Numbered from the stretch's first letter, positions 14,249 to 25,563 are shown. The stretch is DNA of 64,000 bases from Odobenus rosmarus divergens (GCF_000321225.1 NW_004450323.1:4005525-4069524), one strand, 5' to 3'. The notes: a model not told the origin generated them from the sequence alone. Numbers and translations: made by a program.

Positions 14249-14361
14249 ATTAAATGAACGTCCAAACAGTAATTGGAGCCCCCAGCTGAGTTACTTCGAG
14301 TATCGGAGGTTATTGCGTAACCTCACAGCCCTGCGGATCCGAGCTACTTATGGAGAATACA
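14249..14361 (+). CDS. LAMC2: LAMC2 exon 8: laminin IV-A domain, C-terminal half
   Basis: The exon is 113 bp, acceptor TCCCTCAG, donor GTAAGT. Encodes [20 protein letters not shown] and then [17 protein letters not shown] and NLT are potential N-glycosylation sequons. It ends on the first base of a split Ser codon. Confidence 0.97.
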
Positions 14362-15293
14362 GTAAGTGACGAAGGAAAATTAATTTCTCTCTTAGGTTTG
14401 AGTTTGTCTCAGCTTCCTGAGGTGGTGACAGTCTCCAAACAAGTAGGTAAACTACTTGGTGGTTTTGATGGAGGGTCTCCGATTGGGTCTAAATTCTTAT
14501 ACGCTAGAAGTTGTTAAAAGTCATGTTCCTCTAAAAAGAAGTTAACACCAATGAAGAGTGAATGATGCTCCTTTGCTTAAGAGTCTCCAAATTTAGATGA
14601 AAGCTGATTATTTGAAGAAGATAATCTACAACAAATGGGCTTGTCCCCTTAGCTAGGAAATGGCATCTACAACTCAGCCCTCTGTTCCTTGAGTTGCTGC
14701 TCCTTGGGGATTATACTCGGTGCTACCGTATTCAGACATCACCTGTACTCTGTTAACTCCTTTTATTGAACTTCACATGGGGGGACTCCGATCCCACCTG
14801 GAATTCTGTAAATGTGAGTTCCTTGAGCTTTTTAGCACTTACACAAACAGGAAGCATCGCTCTCTGGCATGCCTAATTTCCACATCACTAACAAAGCAAA
14901 TCAAACAGCATGTAGAAAAGGTGTTTGTTAACAATTTTATTGAATCTTTACTTCGAGCCAGGCACATTATAATATATGCATTGTCTCATTTCATTTCATA
15001 ACCAACACGGGAGATCCATACCACTGTTACTTCTTTTCCACACTTGAGGAAACACCATGGTAGCAAGTTGTGTGTGACTTGCCCAATTCGCACAGCTAGT
15101 GAGGGTGGAGCCAAAATTTAAACCCTGCCTTTCCTGACACCACAGCCTGTGCCTCAGTCAGGACGGATGGCGGTACGTCTACCCAGGGCATAGTGAGTGA
15201 ACGCCACCTGTCTTTGTTAGCGAGTTAAGAAAAATAAAATCCAAAGAGAGGCCTGCCTTTAGATCTTTCGACCTCACCACTTGCTCTTTCTAA

Positions 15294-15536
<243 letters not shown>

Positions 15537-16148
15537 TGAAAGGACACCTGGCCCGGGGGGGGCCAGGGGTGGTCAGGTGACTGGGGTCTCCCGTGCAAGA
15601 GACAGCTGTGTAAGGAAGACTCTGCCTGCACTCATTTCGGAGACGGGAAAGGATTAGGAAGGTAGGGCTGGAGTCAGAGAAGACGGACATGGTGCTTTAT
15701 TACACTCAATCCTTTTCATTATGGAACATGCCGCGAGGGTGTGGGAAAGGTACCAGGTTACAGGAGACGGCTGTCATGGTTCAGTGCTGGGGGTGTCGTT
15801 GGTGTCAAGTTTCAATTGTTTGGAGAGATCAAAGGCAATGTCAGGGCCTGAATGAATGTGCGGACAAATGGTGTCAGGCCATGGGGGTGGGAAGTGTTAC
15901 ATTATGGGTGGGAAAGGAAGCTAGGTCTACTGAGCATGGGGGAGCCACGTAAGAGTCAGGGTCGTGGCCAGGTTTAGAGTTGGTACTAGGGCAAAGGTGA
16001 ATGCCGGTGCTCAGACACTTCGGGGAAAGCTTCGGAAAGGAAAGTTTTGGTTCCAGAGCTCTGCCTCCCACGCATCACCCATATTACAGGAAGTGTATTG
16101 TTTTACCCTGCTCGTTTCTCTGCCCTCCCTTCTTCCTCTGCCTCCCAG

Positions 16149-16331
16149 GAGACTGTTATTCAGGGGATGAAAACCTTGACATCGAGTGCGCCGACTGCCC
16201 CATCGGTTTCTACAACGACCCACACGACCCCCGCAGCTGCAAGCCATGTCCCTGCCACAATGGGTTCAGCTGCTCTGTCATGCCAGAGACAGAGGAGGTG
16301 GTGTGCAATAACTGTCCCCAGGGGGTCACGG
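16149..16331 (+). CDS. LAMC2: LAMC2 exon 10: LE5 and LE6 with BMP-1 processing site
   Basis: The exon is 183 bp, acceptor CCTCCCAG, donor GTAAGG. It opens with the motif [16 protein letters not shown]. In human gamma-2, BMP-1/mTLD cleaves between the Gly and Asp of YSG-DEN when the chain is matured; the Gly (16163-16165) and Asp (16166-16168) are conserved. Human Pro three residues after that Asp is Leu here. LE cysteines follow in the order C-P-I-G, C-K-P-C-P-C and C-N-N-C. Confidence 0.96.
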
Positions 16332-16580
16332 GTAAGGCCCCGCACTGCTGCCCCCACGCCGGCACCATGAATTCCCGTGAATGGCTGCTATTCCAAGCAG
16401 TCTCTAGGGGATTATAATTACTTAGGGTTACTGTAGAAGGGCTCATTCTAAAGATAAGAATGTGCCCAAAGGGTGGATGGAGGAAGGGCAGGGCATGGTT
16501 TATAGGGGATGTACGTATGGTTAATGTTGTTTTAGGTTTGTCATTAGGAGATGAAGTTTTCAGATGAAATATGTGGTTTA

Positions 16581-16773
16581 TTTTAAAGATTTTATTTATT
16601 TATTTGAGAGAGAGAGACATATAGAGATAGTGAGAGAGAGCATGAGTGGGGAGGAAAGGGAGGAGCAGCCTCCCCGCTAAGCAAGAAGCCCAACTCGGGA
16701 CTCAATCCCAAGACTGAGATCATGACCTGAGCGAAAGGCAGATGCTTAATCAACTGAGCCACCCAGGCGCCCC
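16581..16773 (-). mobile_element. Can-SINE, minus, with target-site duplication
   Basis: The minus-strand head is GGGGCGCCTGGGTGGCTCAG, with a tail of (AAAT)n type. Direct repeats GAAATATGTGGTTTA (16566-16580) and GAAATACGTGGTTTA (16774-16788) differ by one base. Confidence 0.93.
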
Positions 16774-16852
16774 GAAATACGTGGTTTAACCAAGCTTTAC
16801 ACAATGAGCCAGGGAACAGAAGGGAAACTTAGTTTGTCACATCTCTCTCCTG

Positions 16853-16972
16853 GGGCGCCTGGCTGGCTCAGTCGGTAGGGCATGCGACTCTGGGTCTCGG
16901 GGTTGTGGGTTCGAGCCCCATGTTGGGTGTGGAGATTATTTAAAAAAATAAATAAATAAAAGAATAAAGGCA
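16853..16972 (+). mobile_element. Short tRNA-derived Can-SINE, plus
   Basis: Head GGGGCGCCTGGCTGGCTCAG is followed by 'ggttcgagccccatgttggg', close to a tRNA B box. It then goes directly to an A-rich tail with AATAAATAAA and lacks the usual CT-rich body. It looks like the minimal tRNA-head form and lies 80 bp from the previous SINE, in the opposite orientation. Confidence 0.88.
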
Positions 16973-17266
16973 CATCCCTCTGCTGGCCCATCTAAAACAA
17001 GTTAATTCTTCAGCAACAGCCTCAGTGGTATTGCTATAAATCTGACTTTTCCCCGACCACCTAGTTAACTGGCAGGAAGCCTCCTAGCAGGGCTGCTGTG
17101 TTCTAACATCAGGGACCACCGTGGAGCGAAAGAGCCCAGCTCTTGCCCTGAGCACCTGCCCCTGAGGCTACTGTTCTGGGGTCCAGGGTGGGAAGCTCTT
17201 CTAGAAGGGCGACTGGTGTTGCTGCCAGCAGATGACCACTCAGGCTTGGGCATTTGTTCCTTCCAG

Positions 17267-17512
17267 GAGCCCGCTGTGAGCTCTGTGCTGATGGATACTT
17301 TGGGGACCCCTTTGGGGAACGTGGCCCAGTGAGGCCTTGTCAGCCCTGTCAGTGCAACAACAACGTGGACCCCAGTGCCTCTGGGAACTGCGACCGCCTG
17401 ACAGGCAGGTGTCTGAAGTGCATCCACAACACGGCAGGTGTCCACTGCGACCAGTGCAAAGCAGGCTACTTTGGGGACCCGTTGGCTCCCAACCCGGCGG
17501 ACAAGTGTCGAG
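17267..17512 (+). CDS. LAMC2: LAMC2 exon 11: LE6 end and LE7
   Basis: The exon is 246 bp, acceptor CCTTCCAG, donor GTAGGA. Encodes [19 protein letters not shown] and [16 protein letters not shown], then [16 protein letters not shown] and [16 protein letters not shown]. The two DGYFGDP/AGYFGDP loops mark successive LE modules. The split Ala codon joins the next exon. Confidence 0.97.
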
Positions 17513-19637
17513 GTAGGACTGCGTCCCCAGACAGGTTGTCCGGTTGAGGGGGGGCTGCGCACGCACATGGGTACGTGTAAGCTCACTGGCTTGCACACAT
17601 GTGAGAACTACCGATCAGCGAGGCCAGCAGCAGGTAAGAGTAGGCCGCTTTGGTTTCTCTGACCAACTGGCCTACGAACAGTCTGGACCTCTCACCTGTC
17701 AAAGGCCTTAAGACCCCTGCAGCAGGCTTCTGGAGGACAGAGCTGGAGGATGTTGAATGGGTTAAAGCTGGGCGGGAGAAGAGAAAAAGGTCGAGTTTAC
17801 ATTCCTGAGTGGAAGAGGAGATGGAATGGGGCCAGGCCATATGCCTCATTCCAAGGCTTGGCAGGAGTGCTGCCAAGCTTGTTCCAGGACAGCAGGAAAC
17901 GACTTGAGACTAAGCCTGAACACATGCGGCAGGGGGGTGGGGGGGGGGGGGGGTGTGGGGGGGTGGGCAGCAGTTTAAAAAACCCTCTCAGGAAATCAGT
18001 GTAATTGTAGACAAAGGTAACAGTTCCAAGTTCTACTAACGAGACTTGGCTTCAGCCTCACCGCTATCAGGGCGCATTCCTTAGGGCTGCTTCAGATCAA
18101 AGTGTAAATGTATACATCAGTCCTCTCGCTCGACCCTTCTATCAAGCTTCCGTACATGTTATATTCAGGAGGCAAGTTTAGTTCTAGGCAAGTTCAAGTT
18201 CAGTTCTAGGGTCCTGGCCTGCCCCACAGACTCACCCCTCAGTCACAAAGGTCCCAGACTAGCTAGCCCTGGTGCCCAGAACTCAGGGGCTTGTTTATTA
18301 TAACAGAGCCAGAGCGGGCCTCTGGGCACCCAGATGGGAGGGCTCCTGGTTCCCCAGGAGGTCTGCAGGGAGCCCAGCACCTCCCACTCACCCCAGAATC
18401 CCCAGCCCTGGAAATGCCCAGGGACCTCTGTTTAACCTGGGGCTTCCACCCAGGAACACAAATCCCACCCGCCCTAACCCCAACCTGTGGGTTAGCTCTG
18501 ATGTGCTAGAAAGTACCCCCTGATAAGGAAAGAGCCCACATGCTATGAGCAGTACTGAGTTCAAGTCTAGTTTTTTACCATACCTATTGTATTACACTGG
18601 TTATGCCAACTGATCTCTCTGAGCCTCAGTTTCTTCATACGGATGAATAATATTTAACTCAAAGTGGTTGCAAATATAAAATGAAATCGCATCTGAGAAG
18701 GTACACTGTAAAGGATAGAATACCAGTTACAAGATGCTATTAATAGAGACTTCACTGGCTTTAGACCATACATTTCTTCATTCCACCATCTGTTGTCAAG
18801 CACCTACTACCATGGACCCGATGTGCAGCTACATACTGAGGTCATAAGTCAGTTCCAGCCCCCAAAGAGATCATATGCTAATAAGGAAGACACAAAAGTA
18901 TGTAAGCAAATAATGACAGTATACTTAGATATGTGATCATATTACCATGTGCCAAGTGTTTTGTGAGCGCCATAGAGCAACCCAGAGAATCACCGTAACT
19001 CCCTTAGTGCAGTGTCTCACCCACTGGTATATCCTCAGCTCCTAGAACAGTGTGGCACGTAGTAGGTGCGCAATCACTATGAATGAATAAAGGTACTGCT
19101 TTTTTTTTTTTTACTGCATTTCCTACATCAAAGGCAGCAGAGCAAAAGGAAAAGAGCAATGCCTCTTTCCAAGCTCTCATTCCAGTTTACCATTTACTTG
19201 CTGTGTGACCTAGGATAGATTACTCAACCTCTCTGAGCTCATAGTCCTCATCTGTAAAATAGAGAGAGATTACATCTGGCATGTAATAGGTCCAGAAGAC
19301 ATGTTGTTCCCCTTTTGAGCAAAGCTAGAGTGCCTACAGAATATCCAACAGGCTTACAATTTAATGGGAGGAAAAAAAGAATAAGTGCCACCAGAAAGGG
19401 TGGACTGTTGTAGGATCTCTTTATCCACACCCACACCAAACAAACTTCTAGATGATTCCTAAGATCTATCTATATTAGAAATGTGCTTAGAGGCACATTT
19501 CTAGAGAGATGGATCTAGCACAATGTGCAGTGACTTTGCCATTGGTCACTTGAACTTCTTCCTTTTATCTTTGCCATACCCTACAGTTTCTAGAATTAAC
19601 TTGATATGAATGCTTTCTGTTTGTCTTTTGTCTCTAG
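17513..19637 (+). other. LAMC2: LAMC2 intron 11
   Basis: Contains a long G-run (17931-17969), two MIR-like stretches (about 18595-18730 and 19180-19265), an L2/MIR tail-like segment ('agtgtggcacgtagtaggtg', about 19040-19095) and a T-run near 19099. No exon was found. Confidence 0.75.
17931..17969 (+). repeat. Long G-rich tract (potential G-quadruplex)
   Basis: Repeated runs of G, the longest about 15, broken by single T residues, lie on the LAMC2 sense strand. Several four-run combinations would fit the G-quadruplex rule. Confidence 0.85.
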
Positions 19638-19783
19638 CTTGCAACTGCAACCCAGCGGGCTCAGAGCCTGGGGAATGTAGAAATGATGGCAGCTGTGTTT
19701 GCAAGCCGGGATTTGGCGGCCTCACCTGTGAGCATGCAGCACTAACCAGCTGTCCAGCTTGCTATAATCAAGTGAAGATTCAG
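19638..19783 (+). CDS. LAMC2: LAMC2 exon 12: truncated LE8 and MMP cleavage region
   Basis: The exon is 146 bp, acceptor TCTCTAG, donor GTGTGC. Encodes the LE pattern [13 protein letters not shown], then [14 protein letters not shown] and [11 protein letters not shown], which ends the short arm. The segment [10 protein letters not shown] (19733-19762) has one residue more than human and matches the rodent form at the reported MMP-2 cleavage bond (Ala-Leu). Loss of LE continuity here is normal for gamma-2. The exon ends on a full codon. Confidence 0.96.
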
Positions 19784-20808
19784 GTGTGCATGCCACCCAA
19801 CCCTCACCCCCATGAGTAAAATCGTTAGGTGTCCACTGGGTGGGTCTGTCACAAATCTAGGACCCTCTTAGTCTCCCGGCGATGAGGGTGGAGATTACTA
19901 TTTCTTTCTTTAAAAACTTCCATATAGAAGTAATAATGCTTCAGGTTTGTGCTCTTATATACACCATTTTCAAGATCCCTTTTGAAGATACTGTCTGATT
20001 GGGTACTCTTGACGACTTAGTCAGTCTGCAAGAGAAGGCGTTCTAAAGTCAGTCACTGAGCAAAGTCTCCAAACATTTGCAATTTTTCAGTCACATGGCC
20101 AGGTGGAACCAAGAGTCCCACCCCAAATTCCCTGATTCTTGGTTCCACCTGGCCACGTGACTGAAAAATTGCAAATGTTTGGAGACTTTGCTCAGTTCAG
20201 TACTCTTTCCACTTATAACATGCCACTTCCTAGCTGGATTTTTTCCAAGAGATGTCTTTGTAAAACAAACGAAGAAAAACGTAAATATGTAGATTTGAGG
20301 AGTCTAGAAGGTGTCAAGGCTGCTCAAACAAGAATGGCCTCCAGAAATTTCTCATTCACATTCCAGAGAAGAATGAAATTGATGTTGTTGTTAATTATTA
20401 TTATTTTGTTGGGGTGAAGGGCGAAGGAAGAAAAGGCCCAAACAGAACCCCAAAGGTAGAACAAACTCAACTTGTTTTTTTTGTTAACTTTTCTATTTAA
20501 CCTGCCCTCTATAGCACTTTCTTTGTTCCAGACAGTGTTCCAAGCACTATCCAAATACTAACTCACTTAGTCCAAGTAATAACTATGAGGTATTATTATT
20601 ATCCCCATCTAATGGGTAATGAAAGTGACTTGCCCAAGGTCACACTGACAGCTAATGAGTAGTGGGGCCAGGATTCAAACTCTAGGCTCTAGCATCTTTA
20701 ACTACCATGACATGCCAAGCATTTCTGGGCTTTTAGCTGTTCTCCCCTGAGTACCTGGTATTGGACTGTGATCCCCACAGTCTGATCCTCTTTCCTGTGT
20801 GGTTTCAG
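19784..20808 (+). other. LAMC2: LAMC2 intron 12 with a large inverted repeat
   Basis: Holds the 60-bp-arm inverted repeat at 20055-20196 (listed separately) and a MIR-like segment (about 20510-20700, 'gacttgcccaaggtcacact'). Otherwise nothing is recognised. Confidence 0.8.
20055..20196. repeat. Near-perfect inverted repeat, 60-bp arms, 22-bp loop
   Basis: The arm at 20055-20114 is the reverse complement of 20137-20196 with a single mismatch (A in CACATGG against the G in CACGTG of the other arm), 59 of 60 positions. The loop is 20115-20136. It lies between LAMC2 exons 12 and 13, and the transcript would be able to fold into a long hairpin. It does not match the Can-SINE sequence seen elsewhere here. 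Confidence 0.96.
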
Positions 20809-20965
20809 ATGGACCAGTTTATGCAGCAGCTCCAGAGCCTGGAGGCCCTGGTTTCAAGGGCTCAGGGTGGTGGCGGAGTGGTGCCTGACACAGAGCTGGA
20901 AGACAGGATGCAACAGGCTGAGCAGGCCCTTCAGGACATTCTGAGAGAAGCCCAGATTTCAGAAG
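20809..20965 (+). CDS. LAMC2: LAMC2 exon 13: start of coiled-coil domain
   Basis: The exon is 157 bp, acceptor GGTTTCAG, donor GTGATG. Encodes [40 protein letters not shown] and [10 protein letters not shown]. Heptad-like leucines and glutamines start here, as expected for domain II. The Asp-Glu-Leu-Glu region and Gln-rich stretch match human. Confidence 0.96.
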
Positions 20966-21249
20966 GTGATGAAGGCCAATTGTCCTCTAGACAGAAGGGA
21001 ATGTATAATCTTCTGTCGGGTATCAGCTCGGTGGGTGTCTCTGTCCAGCACTTGGAGAGAGAAAAGGACTGTCTGTGATCTCCTGGGACCTGAATGATGG
21101 TGATAAGAGAGTGGCTGCATGCTTTCATTTATTGGGTTTTTACCATTTTGCTATTAGCCAATCAAAGTCACTCTTCAGCCCTCCCTCATGTCCTGTTTCT
21201 CTGTGCTGACTCCAGAAGTGCTCATCCTCCTCTTCCTTGTTGGCACCAG

Positions 21250-21455
21250 GTGCTAGTAAATCTCTCAGTCTCCAGCTGGTCAAGGCAAGGAGCGAAGAGA
21301 ATAGCTACTGGAACCGCCTCAATGACCTCAAGACGACTATGGAAAGACTCCGGGCCCTGGGCAGTCAGTATCAGGACCGAGCTCAGGATACTCACAGACT
21401 GGTCACCCAGCTGCACCTGAGCCTGGAGGAGAGCGAGGCCTCCCTGAGAAACACT
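21250..21455 (+). CDS. LAMC2: LAMC2 exon 14: coiled coil
   Basis: The exon is 206 bp, acceptor GGCACCAG, donor GTAGGT. It begins with GASKSLSLQLVKARSEENSY and continues through a Leu-rich helix to LSLEESEASLRNT. Human-like throughout with charge-conserving changes; no cysteine is seen. Confidence 0.96.
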
Positions 21456-21689
21456 GTAGGTGTCGCTGGGTTCAGGGTACTGAGGATCACTGCCGTATCG
21501 GGGCACCCACCCGCCGTCTCTCACACTTTTCGGTCTACCCGGTAGAGAGCTGAACTTCTCTTCCTTGAAACAGGCATACCTGTTCTTTGTGTTCTTGGGC
21601 TTCCTGCAGTTTCCCATTTTACTGCATGTATGTTCTTCCTAGCTCATTTCTTGCTAACCATAACCTCATGTTGGCCCTCTCTCCTCTCC

Positions 21690-21835
21690 CTTCTTGCTGC
21701 ACACCTCCTAGCTGGTTAGCTCCTAGTGGGCAGGATTTAGTTTTGCTCATGTTTGCATTCTCAGCCCCCAGCACAGTGTGTGGCTGTGATACATGTTTGC
21801 CGCATGAATGAATGAAGGAATGAATGAGTGAATGT
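21690..21835 (+). repeat. L2/MIR-type 3' end followed by (GAAT)n
   Basis: 'ctagtgggcaggatttagtt', 'cattctcagcccccagcaca' and a following GAATGAATGAAGG tract resemble an L2 3' end. Boundaries are approximate. Confidence 0.6.
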
Positions 21836-22344
21836 CCATTTCATGAACAAATGAAACGGGAGGAATGGTGGGGAGAAGGAAGGAATCCAGTGAAGACAGG
21901 ATTCTGGAAAGGGGAAAAAATTGTTGCCAACGTGATTTTCTTAATGATGTAGTTTGTAGTGTGATAGGAGGGAGAGATTTAAATGGGCCCTCCTCTCTTT
22001 CTCAGCAAAGAAGGTGATGGTGACAGAAGTGTAGGTGGGTGGGTAGAAAATGAATAAAGGATCCTGGAAGATAATCAGGTTTTATGCTGGCAAAATGAAG
22101 GATTTAAAGAATAATGTGTACTGATTTTTTTCCCCTTATTACAAAAATAATATTTATTGTAGAAAATTTAGAAAATAAATAAAAATCTCCTATGATCCCA
22201 TTATTAAGAAATAACCATCATTGAAACTTGGTATATAGTCTGTTGACTTTAAATACATATGAAAATACTATTAACATATATATATTTTTAAATGAATCTA
22301 TTTCTATTTACAGTTTTTTTAAATTGGATTTCCACTTTATTCTT

Positions 22345-22540
22345 TTTTTTTAAGATTTATTTATTTATTCGAGAGAGCGAGCGAGCAGAGGAGGGGCTGA
22401 GGGAGAGGGGCAGGGAAAGAATCTCAAGCAGACTCCCCACAGAGCAGGGAGCCCAATGCGGGGCTCAATCTCACAACCCTGAGATCATGACCTGAGCTGA
22501 AATCAAGAGTCAGACGCTTAACTGAGCCACCCAGGAGCCC
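22345..22540 (-). mobile_element. Can-SINE, minus, with target-site duplication
   Basis: On the minus strand, head GGGCTCCTGGGTGGCTCAG, body and AAATAAATAAATC tail are present. The 20-bp repeat TGGATTTCCACTTTATTCTT (22325-22344) recurs at 22541-22560 with one substitution. Confidence 0.93.
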
Positions 22541-22734
22541 TGGATTTCTACTTTATTCTTGTCTATACTTTTTTTTTTTTTAATGTAATGATCATGGTGA
22601 CTAGGGACTCTTGATGTGTCAGGGTGTAGAATGCTCTGTGGCTAATGACAACTAGTTCTAACAGGACAGATGCAGAACCTACTTAGGCTCCAGGGCTGAG
22701 TGCAAAGCTTTAACCAATTCTCCTTTTTCCACAG

Positions 22735-22814
22735 AACATTGCTTCCTCAGAGCACTACGTGGGGCCAAATGGTTTTAAAAGCCTGGCCCAGGAGGCCACA
22801 AGATTGGCAGACAG
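22735..22814 (+). CDS. LAMC2: LAMC2 exon 15: coiled coil (short exon)
   Basis: The exon is 80 bp, acceptor TTCCACAG, donor GTAAGC. Encodes [20 protein letters not shown] then ATRLAD. The NGF segment and Leu-Ala-Gln-Glu helix match human gamma-2. It ends on two bases of a split Ser codon. Confidence 0.95.
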
Positions 22815-23911
22815 GTAAGCGGGCCCCTGCTTCGGACTACCTCTGCAAGGCCAGACTTGAACAAGACGGTAGGGTATTCAGGACCTAAGCAATATATTCA
22901 TTACCTCTCGGCACCTTTGCAGCCCTTTCCTTGCCTTGAAGCCATTTTTTTAAACCTCTTGGCTTTTAGCCTATGTAGGTGGCCACTGGGCATGGTCATT
23001 TGGCAAGTGTTGGGGGTGGGGGTGTTTTTTACCCCAGATTTTTCTATGACTCACAGTATGGCTCTGGTGTGTGTCAGATGTGCTTTTTCGGGCCCCGTGA
23101 AATGAATCAGCCTTTGGAAAAGAACGTTCTGCAGCTTTGAGGGACTCCCAGGCTCCCACATCAAGCCTGGGAACAAGTAGCAACGAGTTGTTTGCTAGCC
23201 TGTGGGAGCCAAGACTGCAGAGAGGGAACCTCCTCCCCAAAACCGGCTCTGCAGGACCCCAGGGATAACAGGCTGCTCCCTAGTCCTTGCCTGACTGTAA
23301 ATCCTACCGTGTTAAAGAGGTTTGCTCCTAGCAGAGTGCTCAGCAGGGTGGCAGGCTCTGCTAATCCCAGATGGAATTCAGTCAGTGAAGGAGGTTGATT
23401 TGTGTTTTGTAACATAAACTGCCTGCTGAGCTTGTTTTTTGTTGTTGTGTTGTTTGTTTTTATCACTTTGTAAGCATTTGGGGGATTTTATTGGCAGGCT
23501 CTGTCCCCTCTAGTGGTGGACCCAATGTAGAATTTGAGCAAAAGTGAGGGGAGAGGGGTGGGTCCTGGATGAAATAAGACCTAGGTGTTTCTTCCTGCAC
23601 AAAACAGCTTATAAATGCGGTACTTTATCCCCCTGAGACTGCTCGCACCCGTTTCCCCGCCCCACACCCTGCTCCCCTGGTTACGCCATAAACGGAAAAG
23701 ATCACCAGCTAGGGTCTAAGACATGCGCTCCATCTCCAGAACACCTCCTGCTTCCTGACAGATCCTCTAATTCCGTCTAATCTGGGTTAATTCTGTTTGG
23801 CTTTTCTAGACAAACCAGTTCCCTTACTCCTCTCCCTTCCTTCCAATGAAAGACTGAAAGGAAGCCCCTTGCGATGAAAACTCCACAATTTTTTGTTTTT
23901 AATCCTTTCAG

Positions 23912-24061
23912 CCATGTTGGGTCAGCCAGTAACATGGAGCAGCTGGTAAGGGAAACCGAGGACTATTCCAAACAAGCACTGTCACTGGCACACAAGGCCC
24001 TGCAGGAAGGAGGCGGCGGGGGCAGCGCGGACGGCTCTGCGGTGCGAGGGCTTATGGGAAA
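23912..24061 (+). CDS. LAMC2: LAMC2 exon 16: coiled coil with Gly/Ser-rich linker
   Basis: The exon is 150 bp, acceptor CTTTCAG, donor GTATGT. Encodes [31 protein letters not shown], then a flexible [13 protein letters not shown] linker and RGLMGK. Human has a Gly-Ser repeat at the same place; here it is GC-rich (about 24009-24040) and Gly-rich, the least conserved part of the chain. Confidence 0.95.
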
Positions 24062-24565
24062 GTATGTTCGACGGGTCCTCACCTGGGCCAAGATTATCCG
24101 CATCCTTCCAGAGTGTAGTGCAAACCACGTTCGAGGGGCACCGGTGCTTCATTAAAAGATATTAATCCTAAGGGACAAGAGAATGAGAGCGTTAATTTGG
24201 GGGAAGGGACATGCCTTTATGTCTGGAGAATCAGAAAAAACTGATTAAGTAAAACTTGTGTTTTGACTGAGAGATTGCAATGCTTGGAGAAGTTGTGGTG
24301 GTTGAGTAAATGCATCTGATGACATGGGGGAGATAAAAAGAATATATTATCAAGAATTGGGAAACTTGGGCTGAATTCTTCCAACCCAACCTGCATAAAC
24401 ATTAAGGCTTATGTTTAGATTGTGGAGAGGGACACATATCTGTCACATAACCTCATTCGGTTCTTCTGATAACTCCAACTGCATACTTTTGACACAACAA
24501 AGATGAATGTTTGCTTTTAATAAAAAGAGTGATTCCTCAAAGTTCTCTTTCTCCCCACCCTGCAG

Positions 24566-24710
24566 GTTGGAGAAAGCCAAGTCCCTGGCCCAGCAACTGT
24601 CGGGGGAGGCCACTCAAACTGACACTGAAGCAGAAAGGTCTTATCAGCATAGTCTTCGCCTTCTCAATTCTGTGGCTCAGCTGCCAGGAGTCAATGATCA
24701 GTCTTTCCAG
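24566..24710 (+). CDS. LAMC2: LAMC2 exon 17: coiled coil
   Basis: The exon is 145 bp, acceptor ACCCTGCAG, donor GTGAGG. Encodes [39 protein letters not shown] and NDQSFQ. Ala/Leu/Gln heptads and the YQHSLRLL segment match human. Confidence 0.96.
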
Positions 24711-25413
24711 GTGAGGGCATGTACTGATGTGCTTGATGGACAGAAGGGCCATGGTGCTTGCTTCTCTGGGGATTCCATACCATGGTTCGGTCATTCAACT
24801 TTTCCTCCACAGGGACCTTTCTTGTGTTTGATTAGGAAGAATATCCTTCTTGTTAACAATTTCCTTGTTCTTAAACTCCAGTCTTTGCCTCTGAAAAAGC
24901 CTTAGCCCACATCCTGAACCTATGAGTGGATAACAATTTTATATCTCCTCCTTAGTTTTGGGGACTACTGAAACTTGTGGGAAATTATTAGAGATAAAGC
25001 TTGCTATTTACATTTGGGTCCAAACTATAGTACATTTCTATGTACAGCCATTCAGAAGACTTTTGTTTTTCTCAGAAGTTTTACATTGTTTCTGTCATTG
25101 ATTCCTTTAACTATTACAAATGTATTACATTAAGAAGATTCAGCTTTCTACCTACGCAAAAAGCACTACACAATGATTCCCATAAAAGTGTTTCCACGCA
25201 TGTATAAACCAACATGTAAAATTTAAAAAGAGAGAGAGAGAGACAAGACCTGTTTGATGCTTGGGGAAACTGCCACCTGACTATCATTAGGCGTTTTGCT
25301 TCATTTCTATTAAACTTTGTGTCTGGATTGCTGTTGTTTTCAAGCTCCTAAGAAGGCTGGTGTGGCGACTGGTGGGCGGAAAGTCAGACTCCTTCATGTC
25401 TTTGGGCTTACAG

Positions 25414-25563
25414 GTAGAAGTGAAGAGGATCAAACAAAAAACTGACTCTCTCTCAAGCCTGGTGACTAGGCGTATGGATGAGTTCAAGCATGTGCAAAGC
25501 AGTCTGGGAAACTGGGAAGAAGAAACCCAGCAGCTCTTACAGAATGGAAAGAATGGGAGACAG
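25414..25563 (+). CDS. LAMC2: LAMC2 exon 18: coiled coil
   Basis: The exon is 150 bp, acceptor GGCTTACAG, donor GTATCC. Encodes [39 protein letters not shown] and [11 protein letters not shown]. It starts and ends on full codons, so skipping it would keep the frame. Confidence 0.96.

Noticed and set aside
16853..16925. tRNA gene
   Set aside because: The A- and B-box-like text belongs to the tRNA-derived head of a SINE with an A-rich tail; no proper cloverleaf with acceptor stem was found.
20055..20196. Conventional microRNA precursor
   Set aside because: The hairpin is almost perfect over 60 bp and longer than typical precursors; no known miRNA sequence was recognised.
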